Part shown: positions 23,401 through 36,013 of the stretch, piece after piece
How positions within the stretch are numbered: position 1 is the stretch's first letter
Layout of the letters: every line of letters begins with the position of its first letter
DNA from: Polyodon spathula
Taxonomy: Eukaryota; Chordata; Actinopteri; Acipenseriformes; Polyodontidae
DNA length: 64,000 nucleotides
Assembly: GCF_017654505.1 (NCBI RefSeq)
Contig: NC_054543.1
Location: 30,613,525-30,677,524 of the forward strand
Direction: 5' to 3'
The notes under the pieces: model-generated
Databases searched by the model: none
The model's input: only the letters and a program-made list of their open reading frames with translations
What the model was told of the DNA's origin: nothing
Translations under genes and position numbers: made by a program

Positions 23401-26400
23401 CTGTCGGGTAAAAACACAACAGGCTTTCAAAGTGACAGAAAGGGCATAAATGAAAAAGTACTCCTTGAGTTGGGCTTAGTGCTATTATTTAAAAATATAT
23501 ATATAATCTAAACAAAACAGTTAATTGTGTAAATTTGCGTTGTATGTGTTTATATTATCACCTATTCTGTATTTCTTCATATCAGAGGTTTGCTCTTACT
23601 AAGAACGAGTTGCTCTGCCCTGTATTTAACATCACTTCCCACAGTGTTGATTCACCCACATCCAGCTTTCTTTTTTATCTTAGTAAGGACAGTGAGGCTC
23701 CTGACCCCTGGCGCACTGTGTTCAGTGAGGTGTGTGTTTTCCGTGATTGGTGTCAGTTCCGGCTCTAGTTTAAGTGCTTTACTGTGTGATCTCTGCCATG
23801 GTGTTCTCATGAGTCTTTGTGTTTATCAGCTGAATGCTATTTTAACATTGCTTTTTGGGAACCTTCTAGATCTCCGGGGCTAACACCTGAGAATATAACA
23901 AGGTGGTCATTAGTGAAGCACTTTCATTACCTGTACTTTGTATTATGACCTTCAGAAAGCTCAATGTAGTACAAAACCACAGCAGAAGAATAGCAATCAG
24001 TAAAGTTAACTTACAGAAACAAGCCAGACAGGCCGGTATTTATTATTGCTATGTTTGTGTTTTTTTGCTGTGGTGATTATGGAGCACTTTATATTGGTAT
24101 TCATTTTCACTGTGACCTGATGTGTTAGATAATGTAATTCCAATGGTATAGCTTTTGTTTTGACATCCTGATGGAAAAGTGGAATTGAAATGGCTTTTTA
24201 AGCTTTTTAGTCTTGATAATAAAGTTGTTGGTTTTTTTTTTGCCTCTCATAAAACTGAATTGGTATCTCTCCCAGGAATTGTCCCCCCAATAAAGTGGAA
24301 GTCATTTTAAAACTAATTTAGGCATACAGCAAAAGTGCATAAGTTGCTTTTTTCCCCACTAGCATTAGTATAATTTGTTTTTTTTCCCATGGTGGGAGAT
24401 ATTTATGTCACTTTAAGCTGTTTAAGTTTAAAAAAATATAATGAGATCAATCAACATGAATAAGATTGAGTCTGTTTCAAATTAGTAATGGATTGTGATT
24501 TTTCCAAACGTAGGATGTATATTAACAAGCAGGTCTTGCATGGTCTAGCAATTTCCAGTTTACCCATTTCTGAACTGCTTTGTATACACATATATATTAA
24601 AATCTGAAATCAAATGTGAAAATGATCATATTGCAGTCAAGTTTTCATAGGGTTTGGTAGTTTACTACATGTTGGGATTACTAGAGAGCTAATTTAACAG
24701 TTGTTTGATGTATTTAGAATTGAAGATTGAGTCCTTAATCCTGAATACAGTTGGTGTCTTGATAATTGCAAATCTGAACTGTAAAACTGAAACACTTAAT
24801 TCTAAAATATTTTGCAATGCTAGAAGAAATTAGGATTGCTATGTCCCGTACAATAATGAAAATAATCAGTAATTTTGATTTGTTTATTGTTTATATTATA
24901 TGCCTTCTGATTTCTGGATTATTCTAACGTCACATCAATATTTTATGTGGGAAGGTTGAAAACAGAACCCCTTATCATCTTTGGAATCATGCCCCTGTCA
25001 AGGCAAAGTATGTAAATTTAGTTATGTAAATCTGGTCTGTGTTCCATAAGTCATATGTTCCAGTTATGTTTTCCTTATTTTGTTATTAATGTAAGAAACT
25101 GGGTTGTATTTATTTGTTAATTGGGAGAGTTATTTGATAATCGTTCGGTCATGTACCGTATAAATATCATGAATATTGGCCAATTTGTTGTGAAATGACC
25201 CTGGAGCAGAATAGCATCATTCTTCTCATAATCTCAGCTTTCCAAAGACCTTTTCTGCCTGATAGTGCTTTTCATGTACTGCTGCCTTACATGAACAACT
25301 TCTTCCCTGCACTCATTTATATTATTTGTGCTTTTCATTCCTTCAGCCAGTGCACCTTGATCCCAAGCTCACAGGTTTCCCTCTGCATTACATGGAGAAT
25401 ATTGCTAGCAAACCGAAGCAGAGTTAGTTCTTAAAAATATTTTGATGTTTTGCCGAATGTCGATACTGGCCAGTGGGAAATCTGTCGCTTTCAACCCTTC
25501 CAATCCAGTAAACATTCTACCTGTTTGAGGTCTGACTGATGTAACGTGACTTTCGGCTTGTGTATCGTCAAATGTCCACCGAAAAGTATACCGTATACCT
25601 TTCTAAATGATGAAATATTCCCTGTGATTACTTAGTTTTAATGTAAAAAATCTGTTTTAAAATGTACTCATTCTTTTTTCTTTAGAAAAGTGGAATTTAG
25701 TGATCTCCTACCTAAAAACTGTAAAAGTGTCAGTGGTAGCCACAACTCTCTGGAAGTAGGGTCCGAAAGTATTGTATAAACCATGTCTGGTTTTCATTTT
25801 ACACCAAATTGTTTGATGGGTGCGTATTGTGAAGAAGTTCATCATCAGATTGATCTGTCAACTTATCAGCATCTTCTGTAAAAAATAAATGTTTGTTAAA
25901 GGCTCTGATAGTTGGCAGCCATTTGCAAAGTTTAAAGAAGCCAAGCTGTGATGTTGATCTTTCAACAGTGCAGGTGTTTCCCCTGAGGTAAAGCTAGATG
26001 CTTCATACTGCAGGAGTTGGTGACCAGTCTTCAGAAAAACACATTCACTGTGTTATGAAGCAGCTTCCTGCAAGTTACTTCATTGCTCTTTTGCATTATA
26101 ATCCATTCCGAAGTCAAGTTCCTGTTGGACAGCAGAAGCTCTTGAAACACTGACAAGCAGAAAAGACTCTAAAAACCTATCTGAGTGAATAAGCCTCAGC
26201 AAATCAATTCCATAGCCGGTGTGATGGGAATTGGAAAGCCTGTCCTTTGAGGAAAGACAGCTAATAAAAGCACTTAATGCGCAATAGCAGCGCTGCCATT
26301 TCTAAGGTACTGCTTCATTTACCTTACCATGCTGAGGGAGGCTTAAAGATTTTAAATATAAAGCTGTTCAGACATACTCCATTAAACCCTAATTTAACCC

Positions 26401-26654
26401 TGCATAAAAGTTCCAAGCTATTAACGTTGCCCCTTTTCTACTAAATTGTAATAAATTAGTTTTCTTTGTAAATGAGCAAACCATTTCTCTTTCAACACAA
26501 GCAACGGTTCAGAAAGCATTAACATATTATAGCCGTGACCTCTGGTTGTATTGTTTTATCCTGTCTTCCCTATTAATAAGTGCAAATGCATTCCCAATGT
26601 GAAGCTAACACTTCAACCTTCCCAACAGCAATAATAACTATTATCCACAGTGAC
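23401..26654. other. No gene firmly recognised
   Basis: Mostly unassigned AT-rich sequence. One weak terminal-exon candidate is listed at 25686. Confidence 0.45.
25686..25779 (+). CDS. Candidate terminal exon, unidentified
   Basis: A strong polypyrimidine tract and TTTAG precede it. One frame then stays open for 30 codons (KVEFSDLLPKNCKSVSGSHN onward) to a TAA. The polar, serine-rich end could be a protein C-terminus. No homology is recognised and such stretches arise by chance. Confidence 0.15.
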
Positions 26655-26790
26655 TGTCATGTATTTAATGTTTTACCATACCTCTCTGGACTTTACAGTT
26701 CTTATCTATTCTTTACCATGCTTTATTACAATTGAACTATGCTTTTACTATGAGAAGGTTTTTTATAAGGGTTATCCAAAACTGTTTGAC
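26655..26790. repeat. Interspersed repeat, copy 1 of a pair
   Basis: Shares ACCATACCTCTCTGGACTTTA and TTTACCATGCTTTATTACA with 37600-37795. Both contain several spaced CTATGCTTT / ACCATGCTT units. Family unknown. Confidence 0.6.
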
Positions 26791-27094
26791 AAAATGAAAC
26801 CAAAACTGATTGATTTCTTACCAATATCAAAGCTTTCCCTTGGATACTAAAATGTTCCCTAGAGTTTTATAAGCTGCATTTGCTTTTAAAAGCATCCCGT
26901 TGCTGGTCAGAGTCAATTTGCCAGGGTGCTTTGAGACGTCAGAACTTTGCAAAGTGTTTAGTTTGAGCTTTGACGATCAAACACTGAAGCACTGAAAGAC
27001 GTGTATTTTTGGTTCCATTCCATTTATAATGGATTTTTTTTGGACCAGTACTTGAAATGTTTTCAAAAGATCAAAAGGTATATATATCTATATA

Positions 27095-27417
27095 TATATA
27101 TATTGTTTTCCAATTTTCTCCCAATTGTGGAATGTCCCATTATTATTCAACCTACTGCAACCCCCATAGAGACGAAGATGAGCACTCGCGTTCTCCAAAA
27201 CGAGTGCCGTTAGCCGTCCGCCTTTTTTTCACTCTGCGAGCCCGCTGTGCAGCCATATTCAGAACATACAGCGTCGGAGGACAACGCAGTTCTAAATTAC
27301 ATACAGGCTGGCCTGCAGGCTCCCGGCCAGCCACAGGGTCCGCTGGTATGCGGTAAGCCAAAGACTCCCCAGCCGACCTAACCGCTACCACACCCGGTCA
27401 GTGCTTGGCCAATTGTT
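27095..27417 (-). mobile_element. tRNA-derived SINE, copy B (5' truncated)
   Basis: On the minus strand it starts at AATTGGCCAAGCACTG, a block also found in copy C. The body is GC-rich, and the tail contains GAATAATAATGGGACATTCC and AATTGGGAGAAAATTGG, matching the tails of copies A and C. The tRNA-like head is absent, consistent with incomplete reverse transcription. Confidence 0.75.
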
Positions 27418-27479
27418 GTTTTAATGTTGTTAGTCTTTTAGTGGTTACTTGTTCACCTGGTAGGCTTTCCGTGCATATA

Positions 27480-27481
<2 letters not shown>

Positions 27482-27542
<61 letters not shown>
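27482..27542. repeat. (AT)n microsatellite
   Basis: About 60 bases of uninterrupted TA/AT repeat. Confidence 0.98.
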
Positions 27543-27545
<3 letters not shown>

Positions 27546-27579
27546 TCAAAAAAGTTTTTTTTTGTAGTGGTAAACTTTC

Positions 27580-27790
27580 TATTTATGCCCTCTAGTCCTA
27601 AAATTTGAGTTGTGGTTTTTGAGTCTGTTCCTTTTAGGATTATACAGACTTTCTTTCTCATCTTTTTTCCTAGGCTGAATAGATTTCATGTTCTTTTAAC
27701 TTGTCCTCAAAGCTCATTCTTTGTACCTCCTCAAGTGCTATGCTCTCTTTTCTGTAGTATTTGATAGCGAAGTTTTGGAATAAAGCCGTT
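27580..27790. repeat. LINE-like interspersed repeat fragment (tentative)
   Basis: CCTAGGCTGAATAGATTTCA, then TTTTAACTTGTCCTCAAAGC and AAGTGCTATGCTCTCTTT, recalls the same widespread vertebrate repeat as 6915-7150, from a more downstream part. Confidence 0.35.
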
Positions 27791-28567
27791 TCACGGTACT
27801 TGTTTAAATATTGCCGCTTTAGAACTTGACAACATTACTGCAGCTATGAAGCAGTTTAACTGAACGTAGTCCAGGATATTATTTAGACCTTTAAGGGTAT
27901 TATGAGCTTAATCCGGTAGCATATTCACTTGAAAATGAAACCTTCTAGGAAGTTGCAAATAGCAGCTTCCCCTGCATATTAGGTGAAGTGTAATTATAAA
28001 TGGAGCTTAGCTACTGTATTCCAATGACTGGTATCCTCATTTGAAACCCATTATGTTTGTAACCTGTTGCCCTTTATACATTGTGTACTCTATTAAAATC
28101 AGACATTTTAAATACTGAGTCATCGATACATCTAACAAAAGATCTTCCAAGTAGAAAAATGCCAGAAGCAGCAAAAAAAAAATTGGTGGCTATTTTTCAC
28201 ACTTACAGAAATTACTGTAGTAACAGACACACACATGCTGTTTTCAGTCACTGGACAGGCTATTTTACCATGAAATCCTACCTTCATACCTAAGAGCCTT
28301 CATACCCTGCTGTGCTGGGGATGAATATCACAGAAAGAAAGTGATAAAATAGAGGTGGTCATACATAAGTCATGCTTTGGAAATGTGCTGTAAATCTAGA
28401 GAGAAGCTTTCCCAATCGTGATGAAACTATGGTCATAAATCATTAATAGTGTTTAAGGAGGGGCCCCCTGTCTGTCTGTCTTATCTGTATGTCACTGTGG
28501 CCAGGACCGATTGGTCATCAGGCAGCCCGAAGCTTTTAAGGACAAATGATCACTACTTTTACTGCAG
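27791..28567. other. No gene recognised
   Basis: Unassigned sequence. Confidence 0.5.
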
Positions 28568-28662
28568 CATTTGACACTTTGGCAGCAATGCTCAATCAGC
28601 CTTCCATCAACATTGGTCCTACAGCCAACCACCCTGGGGCAGTCCAGTATTATATTTCCCAG
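28568..28662 (+). CDS. Candidate internal exon, unidentified
   Basis: TTTTACTGCAG precedes and CAG|GTATGT follows, both near-consensus splice sites. The 95-nt segment is open in the frame reading (A)FDTLAAMLNQPSINIGPTAN then HPGAVQYYISQ, starting in phase 1 and ending in phase 0. AFDTLA-LN recalls a short motif in NR2C-type nuclear receptors, but the rest does not fit what I remember of them, so I give no name. It is the best host-exon candidate here but still weak. Confidence 0.3.
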
Positions 28663-30507
28663 GTATGTTTTACACTAACAACTATCAGCACATTTCTTCA
28701 TGTATTACACACACCACTGGGAATAATCACAATGGGCTCATAATGAACAAGCTCTGTGGTCAGTTAATATTTCTATTTTACTGATTCTAGATTCTACATG
28801 GTGGTCTCAATTTTTTGTATTTTTTGTCTCACTGCTTTATTCCAGTTCTTGTCAGTTTGTGTCAGTAACTTGGGTTTTAAAAAAAAAAAAAAAAACTGTT
28901 GATGCTCTTATCCTGATAATAAGAATCAGCATTCCTGAGCGCAGTGGGTGTGTCGCCCTTTTTCGGCAAGCAAGTGGATGGAAGATGGTTGGCAGGTTTT
29001 TGGATGTGCTCCAGTGGAGCCGAGAGGGAAGCCACAGGGCTTTTGTTTTCTACAGCTGCCCTCAGAATCACAGCTGGCACAGAATCACCCGCTGAGGGGC
29101 TGTGTCTCCACTGCGAGGGGGGAAATGCACAGCTGAGTCCATTCACTCCCAACCCATCTCTTCACACAAAAATAGAACAATATAAAACAAGATGTCTGAC
29201 AATGGCATAGAACTGTGGTACACAGAATCTGAAATGCTAAGCAGAACACTCCATTAGCTTTGTGCCACCAGCAATTACCATACCAGAATCTGTGTTTTCA
29301 ACTGTATAATCACCAGTTAATTACCTAAATATGATTGAACTGTTAACATATATACTTAAGCCTAGTAGGGAGATGCTCTAGGAGAGTGATTAAGGTATAG
29401 CGTTAGCTGGTAGACCCGGAGATCTACAATGCTTCAAGTTGAAAAATTGACTTCTCGCTTTCTTACAAATCTTCCAGTAGAATTTATGATTGAGTGTTTT
29501 AAAGGTATCTTTTTATTTTTAAAAAGCAGATTATTTCTGCTTAGAATTATAACTGGAACTAATGTTCTTTCTAGGTAAGACAATGACAATTAATTGAATC
29601 AGTTTTGATTGATGAGATTGCTTTTTGAACCAATATAGGTTGTTCTGCACCCAGCAAGACATGTATCTTAGTGTGTCCTTAACAACAACCCTAATTACAT
29701 TGTGGTGGTAGACAAGTGAACCGTTTGGCCTGGTACCTTGAGGCACTGCGTATAGGTCAATGTTTCTTTTTGGAGTTTAAATAGTTATTTTCACATATAT
29801 TGTAGTACTTCTCAGTCCTGATGATGTGCAGATCATTTATAAATACTTGAGCAACTTTTCAAAGTGGAGTGTTAGTTCCCTTGAAGTGCTACTGAACACT
29901 ACAAGTTCCAATCGAACTCATTCGGACACGGGTTTGTAAGATGGGAATTTGCTAACAAATGACTAAAATAAAATATTTATTATGGAAGGTGTTTCACCTT
30001 ACTAGAAATACCAAAAGGTACAATATAGTTTGCAGATTTTTTTCTTTTTACATTTTACCAACATTTTCAAACTCCATACTGCATTTTACATAATATAAAG
30101 GTCACGCTCACATTCATCTGTTTAGAACTACTTGACAAGGATTACTCTCCAACTACCATAAAAACTAATGTATAAGTCACACTAGTGTATAAATCGCTAC
30201 CCCCTTTTTAGGATCCCCTAAAAATACCTAGAAAATAGACTTACACAAGGGTTTGTTTTTTTTTACAGTAAGTTCCTCCAGATACTGTAGGCTGCCCACT
30301 ACTCTTCTTGTATGTGTGAAATATGTATGTGTTAATTCTGCTGCTCAAGCTAAATGCTGTAGAGTGCAGAAAACTGTAATATTGTATGACCTGTTTGTCT
30401 GCCTGTCGAATATAAAATTACATTTAAAATACTGACCTTTTAAAGCACCAATTCTGCTTATTAAAACAGTCTTGGTATGTTAACATAATAAATATTGGTA
30501 TATTCTA

Positions 30508-30511
<4 letters not shown>
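28663..30511. other. No gene recognised
   Basis: Unassigned. About 28945-29145 is GC-richer than its surroundings but has no identifiable content. Confidence 0.45.

Positions 30512-30588
<77 letters not shown>
30512..30588. repeat. (AT)n microsatellite
   Basis: About 75 bases of TA/AT repeat abutting the hAT element end. Confidence 0.97.
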
Positions 30589-30590
<2 letters not shown>

Positions 30591-30591
30591 A

Positions 30592-33150
30592 TATCCCCCT
30601 GGGATAAGCCACAGTACCAGGAAATCATCCAATCATTATAGGGGTAATCCCGGGATAACTGATTTCCCAGTGCTGTAAAATGCTGGAACTAAAGAAAATC
30701 CATCTGTGGCATATCCCAGCAGGGTATGAGCAGGGCCCCAATTTTATCGCGTTTCCCTTAAAGCAATTTCATTTCTGGAAAAGCACATTTTTCACATTTT
30801 TTCATTGTACTCTCTGTAACAGTTTTTTTTTACTACCAAACTCTAATTTTAGTGTTGAAAACTGTATAAATAAATGCAACATGTATAGTATACAGAACGT
30901 ATAAGAGCAGGACAGAGGAAAAAATAAATAAGGCAGGAATAGACGTTATTTGCACACTAATACCATCAACACAGCACAGCAATAAATGCATATGAAACTA
31001 TGAAAGAATACAAAGATAACTATTGTATTCATATTAAATCAATAAGTGTAGTACTTACCTAAGTGGTTGTTCTAATACGCTGTTGAAAACTCGATTGTTA
31101 AAAAAGAAAAGAAAGGACAATGTTCAACGTATTTTTTTTTTAACTGTAACTATTTACAAGGTCATTCGATTTATTTGTTCATATATACTTTTGCTAGTTC
31201 AATGAGGTTTGTTGGCTTCAGGCTGTGTCTCAGCTGAGAATGCACAACTCCATAAACTGAAAAACTTCTTTCCACATCACAAGTGTTGCATGGTACAGCT
31301 AGACACTGCAGCCATTTGATGTAGGCGAGGGAAACTATCCTTCATTGAAGACAAAAAGATCAATTAATTGGTGTCCTGGGGCACTTCCAAAGCCGCAGCT
31401 CGATATCCTTCCATTTCTTTGACAGTGTCCTCAGTATATCCAGGTAAGGAAGCCAAAAGCAAGTAATTTCTGTCCAGTAAGTTGACAAGGTCCAGGTTCA
31501 AAAGCCTGACAGCTTTAAAAAACACCAGCAGCAGTCTGGCAGAACTTGGGAGCATGATCAGATGATTTTTTATCTAATGCAAAGTACTGTTTAATTTTCT
31601 GCACAAAAAGCTCCAACAATTGTTTTGCATTACTGGTATTTAAGGGTAAAGTTTGTAGTTGGTTAGTAAAAAAAGAAAAGAGATCCATTACATCGTTGTA
31701 AACACTAGTTGCACGTTGATTGGGAGACTCGCTTTTCAGAATTCTGCTGCAGATTGGGTGACAGTTGTTGGCAATGTAGCAGACTTCACATTGAAGAGAC
31801 TTGGATTTTCATAATTCCACTGTATCTTGACACATCGTAGGAGCAGAACTTTCCATTTCTATTTCTAGAAAAGTAGTTAAAAGCTCTGTGTTTTCGTTGA
31901 TGTTTTGGACAGCATCAAACCATGTTTTCCAGTGGGTAACAATTGGCTCTGGAGGTCTTGATACCTTTTCAAGTGGCTTTCCTGTTTTTTCTGACATGTA
32001 CTTTTGGTAACGCAACTTGCGCGCAGCTGATTGTTTTAAAAAAATTTTCACTGATGCAACTGTTTGGTTGGCAAAGGTAAACTTGGTCTGCCAAGCGTTT
32101 CCGATAAGTGCATAGAAATGTGCTGTACATGCGACATGAATAGAGTTCACAGCCATGCCTTTGATAAGAGACTTGTTACATTTATTCATATTTGCAGCAT
32201 TATCAGAAACAAATGTTCCCATTCATTACTGCACTGGCAGAGAGTTTTGACAATTGACTGCGCTATTGTTGCTCTGTCTGTTTTTTCTAGAACACAGATT
32301 GTAGAAGCTTGACTGCTGGACAGTTATTCTTGTGATCGATTTTGTAAACTATGATATTCAATACAAAGCGATCTTCGTTGTGTGTTATTTCATCAGCCAT
32401 CCATCTTTAACAAACTCGAAAAGTTTGCCTCTTTGGGCTTGAAACACTTTGGGTGCATATTGTTTCCTCACTCGGCTGATGGTAAGACTCCCATAGTTTT
32501 CATGTTTTGTTCCAAAAATATTTTAAAGCTAGGATTATCTACCTTTTCCAGCAGGATATCTGCTTTTATCAGTGCTTCTGTCAGCTGTAATCTAGCCAAG
32601 TCTCTAACTTTGCCAGCTTTGGTCTGAGCAGTAAACAAACTTGAAACAGTAACTTGATTTTTCCCAGTCTTACCAGAATCGCTCTGCACTAACTGCAGCC
32701 AATTTCTTTTCTGGTGGTTCTCACTTTTAAGATGGTTGACACAAGTGTCCTTTCTATTGTGGTCTACTGCTTCGTTACACACTGAACAAAATAATATATC
32801 ATCTGATGAGTGAAACTCACCAGAAAGAAAATCTTTTTTGCGTTGCTTAGCTGAAATGTGGGATGTTGATGCACGTCTACAGCCATATGGCAGTTTAAAA
32901 AGGCGGGTTTTTTTTGTTTGTTTGTTTTTTTCAGGGTTTCAAAACCCTTTTAGGCAGAGCTTAGTGGCAGGAAGCATATAGTAAAAATAAAGTGCATCCA
33001 GAAATAATATTTCATAACAAGTGAGAATTCTTTTATAGGACTAAATGTTTAAAGAAACATTATGTAGGGTTTTCGCGTTTTGTCGTGACTTTTCGTGGTC
33101 GTGATAGAATCCCCGCCCTGGGTATGAGTTCATCAAATCAGCCCCTATAT
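30592..33150 (-). mobile_element. Decayed hAT transposon, CGGBP1-like branch
   Basis: A hAT transposase remnant (31185-32880) lies between a left block at 30592-30738, starting CTATATCCCCCTGGGATAAG, and a right block at about 33112-33150, CCCTGGGTATGAGTTCATCA. The MITE at 34698-34907 carries both blocks as its two ends, which suggests they are the two ends of this larger element. Boundaries are inferred; no 8-base duplication could be confirmed because the left flank is an AT microsatellite. Confidence 0.6.
31185..32880 (-). pseudogene. hAT transposase with CGGBP1-like N-terminus, broken
   Basis: Near 32790 a zinc-finger-like FCSVCNEAVDHNRKDTCVNH has C-x2-C and a later H-x5-H. It is followed by LLEKVDNPSFKIFLEQNMK, an arrangement I know from CGGBP1 and related hAT-derived proteins. 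The middle part (31809-32222) has SDNAANMNKCNK and a CTAHFYALIGNAW block like the RNase H-fold core of hAT transposases. The C-terminal part reads FKAVRLLNLDLVNLLD near 31520. Near 31270 it has CNTCDVERSFSVYG and LRHSLKPTNL, the hAT dimerisation region. Frame changes and stops separate these blocks, so no complete enzyme can be made. CGGBP1 itself is a small host protein; the extra hAT domains argue for a transposon. Confidence 0.7.
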
Positions 33151-34697
33151 ATGTATCACGCTGACCTTTTTAAAAAGGCAGTTTTATCTTGGTGTTCTAA
33201 ATTCTTGTCAAATTGTTGTGTTTACATTTTTTTTTGTTCTTCAGCACCAAATTAATCCATGTACTGCACACAAGTAATCCCCAATCCCCCCCCAGCCATC
33301 ACCACCATTACTGTAAAATAAAAGTGAAACCTACTTTCTAACCTGGCTTTCACAAGAATAAGCAACTCCAAGAAATGCTAGTTAGTGTGGTGTTTTTGTT
33401 TCTGCTTTTACTATTTAATTGCATAGTAATGTAATTGTAGCAGCTAAAACACTGGGATCATCCTTCCAAGTCATATTTCTAATAATGTTGATTAGTATCT
33501 TACAAAAATCATGTGATTGTTAATATACTGTAATTATTAATTATAATGTACTGGTCATTTTGCTCTACATTATTAATTATTCAAGGATTCAGTCTGGTGC
33601 AGAAATAATCCAGTGTGCTACATGTCAATTTGGTCATTCATTCAAGCAGACATATGTTTTGGATAATGCCTTCATTGGTGAAATTGCTGGTAGTTTCACC
33701 TCTTATTTTAAACTTGAACTTAACAATCCAGAAAGTAAAATATCTCCAAATTGTGACTGTGGAAAACTATCAGCAAGACCAAGCAGATACTTGGTCCATC
33801 ACTGAGCTCCATCGTTTCCTTTAGAATTATAAATCCACAAGGACTACAAAAATAAAACATTAATTAAAATTAGTTGTATTTACTGGTTGTATTAAACTTT
33901 TTAAAAATACTGAATCGTCTCCTACTCTGTGCGTTTCTTCAAATTCAGTACAACAGATGTCAATCTTTTTTAATGATCCACACTTCTGTAACTAAATAGA
34001 CTCTACAGATTGGGTTAAGTTTGTGTTACTCTGGAATATTCAGTTCAGCTGTCTTAAAAAAAACATTTCACAAGATGGTGCCTTTTGTTCAGTTGCTGTC
34101 AATATAATTAGGTATGGCATTTTTTATGGCCACTATATATTGTGCTGTGTACTTCTCTTATGAGATAGCCTTGGGATTTCTGTTAGAGAGAGGTAGCTCT
34201 TTTTTAGGTTATATTAGAATCTATAATATGATGTATTTTTTTCAGACCATTAATATTTGGATCTGTCTCTTAAGGTATTCGTAATGTAGGATGGTAAGTC
34301 GTAGACTTACTCTGCGTGTAGATTCCCCTAAGAGTGGGTGTTTGAGTGTTTAAAGCTATGGGTGAAATGTTTAGTAAGTAGGGGAGTGCTGTTTGGCACA
34401 ATAAACCAGATTATTTGAACAAAGAATCAACACTTTATTCCACTTTAAACATCTCTAATTTAGTTGAAATGCATTAATAATGCCATTGCCAAAATGCCAT
34501 TGATATTACACCTTAGTAGTAGTCTCAGTTTAATTGACTTTCATTTGTCCAAGAACATGGTGGATTTGTTGAAGAAACTCCAGGCAGTAAATACAGTGTT
34601 CTTTGATGAATCCACAACACTGTTTGTTCTCTTTGACAATTTGAGATTTCAAATGAATTGCAAAAGTAAATCAACTGAAAGATCAAAGGGTGATGAT
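33151..34697. other. No gene recognised
   Basis: Unassigned AT-rich sequence between two related transposon ends. Confidence 0.5.
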
Positions 34698-34907
34698 TAG
34701 GATTTGATTTGATTAACCTATATCCCGCCGGGATAAGCCACAGTACCAGGAAATCATCCAATCATTTCAGGGGTAATCTCGGGATAACTAAGGATAGATG
34801 CTTGATGCAATCCTGCTGATTTCCCAGTGCTGTTAAATGCTGGAACTAAAGAAAATCCATCTGTGGCATATCCCAGCAGGGTATGAGTTCATCAAATCAT
34901 CCCCTCA
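34698..34907. mobile_element. MITE, probable deletion derivative of the 30.6-kb hAT element
   Basis: The ends form a long imperfect inverted repeat of about 40 bases: GATTTGATTAACCTATATCC then CGCCGGGATAAGCCACAG on the left, against GATTTGATGAACTCATACCC then TGCTGGGATATGCCACAG read from the right. The interior matches 30610-30738 nearly base for base, apart from a 29-base segment present only here. There is no coding content. Confidence 0.7.
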
Positions 34908-35184
34908 GCCTCTTTGATCAGGGAGTACGCCCAGGCTCTTAATCTAGGAATTTAAGTTTGCAGTTTGTTTTGAATATCGCAGAAGTAACTCCTCTCTCTC
35001 TCTGGTTGTCTGGTCTTGCAGCTTGCCATCCTGATGGATCTCTTTCATTCCCGGGGCAGCAAGAAGCCAACCCAACACAGCCTGGCTCAGGCAGAATCTT
35101 CCACAACGATAACTTCCAGGTCAAACTCTCCCCTCCACCACTGATGGAGGAGTGACAGCCATCAGTCTGAAAAATAACATATTA

Positions 35185-35312
35185 ACCCCAGTGTCAGCAG
35201 CAGTAACCCTAGTGTCAGCAGCAGTAACGCCAGTGTCAGCAGCAGTAACGCCAGTGTCAGCAGCAGTAACGCCAGTGTCAGCAGTAAGTAACACCAGTGT
35301 CAGCAGCAGTAA
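35185..35312. repeat. 21-bp tandem repeat, about six copies
   Basis: The unit is CAGTGTCAGCAGCAGTAACGC with slight variants and one short copy. In one frame it spells VSAAVTP repeats, but there is no supported gene around it. Confidence 0.95.
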
Positions 35313-35359
35313 TCTTCCTGTCTTAACATTAAAAAAAAAGCTTAAAATGGGTAGGGGCC

Positions 35360-36008
35360 TGTAGCAGTGTGCTCCACCCCTGTGTGTGTTCTGTTCTGTG
35401 TTGCTTGTGGCATGTTAATGTTGGTGTATAGGGATATAAATGGGTCTGTGTAGGACGAGTGATTTAAAATATATAGTTGTATTTAGGCACGGGGATTGCA
35501 CTTCACTTCACGTGCATTTAAAGTATGTAATAATATGTGAGCACTGGGTTGCCCAAATTAGTTCATTTACTGGGATTCAAGTGAATAATTAATTAGTAAT
35601 TGAATCCCTGCACAACAGTAAAAATGGATGCACATTTCACTCTCTCGGGGTTGTGTGTTCGGTGAGTGGAGAATGGGTGTGGAGAGGAGTTAAAAAGGAT
35701 TTTAAAATAACAATTGTTAAAATGTGCTGGCTTATAAACCAGCTCGATACTTGTTATTGTTTATCATCTATTTGTTTGCTTAGCGTTCGTCCCATTTGTT
35801 AGCGTCTGTTTTGTTTAGTGTAAGTACGTTTTGTTTGTCTATTTATGTTGGCCCAAAGTGCGTGTGCTGTTTTGTATAAGTCTTTTATTTTTCTGTATGT
35901 TAATAAACACATTGATTGCCACAGTGTCTCGGTTTCACCTGCCAGCACTGCCTGTCTGTGTGTACTCCTTTCTGGCCTGACGTCACTCCTATAGCCAGCC
36001 TGTTGACA
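35360..36008 (+). mobile_element. Solo LTR with perfect 5-bp TSD (GGGCC), subfamily 1, sense plus
   Basis: It starts TGTAGCAGTGTGCTCC and ends AGCCTGTTGACA. GGGCC lies at 35355-35359 and 36009-36013. The orientation is opposite to the copy at 4267. On the plus strand a TAAAAAT box is at 35619-35625, a TATAAA sits near 35735, and AATAAA near 35902 is about 100 bases from the end. CTGACGTCACTCC near the 3' end matches sister copies, allowing small changes. At 649 bp it is complete and has no interior. Confidence 0.9.
35572..35625 (+). promoter_or_regulatory. LTR TATA-like box with upstream palindrome
   Basis: Arms GGGATTCAA (35572-35580) and TTGAATCCC (35600-35608) are perfect complements around GTGAATAATTAATTAGTAA. 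The TAAAAAT box follows 10 bases later. Confidence 0.45.
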
Positions 36009-36013
36009 GGGCC

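Noticed and set aside
29380..29450. tRNA gene or SINE head (GTGATTAAGGTATAG ... GCTTCAAGTTG)
   Set aside because: The A-box and B-box resemblance is partial, the cloverleaf cannot be closed, and no SINE body or tail follows.
30170..30240. End of a transposon with GTATAAGTC words
   Set aside because: Only short words match what I remember, and no inverted partner was found.
35152..35364. Repeat protein with VSAAVTP units
   Set aside because: It is a 21-bp tandem repeat read in one frame; no promoter, exon structure or homology.
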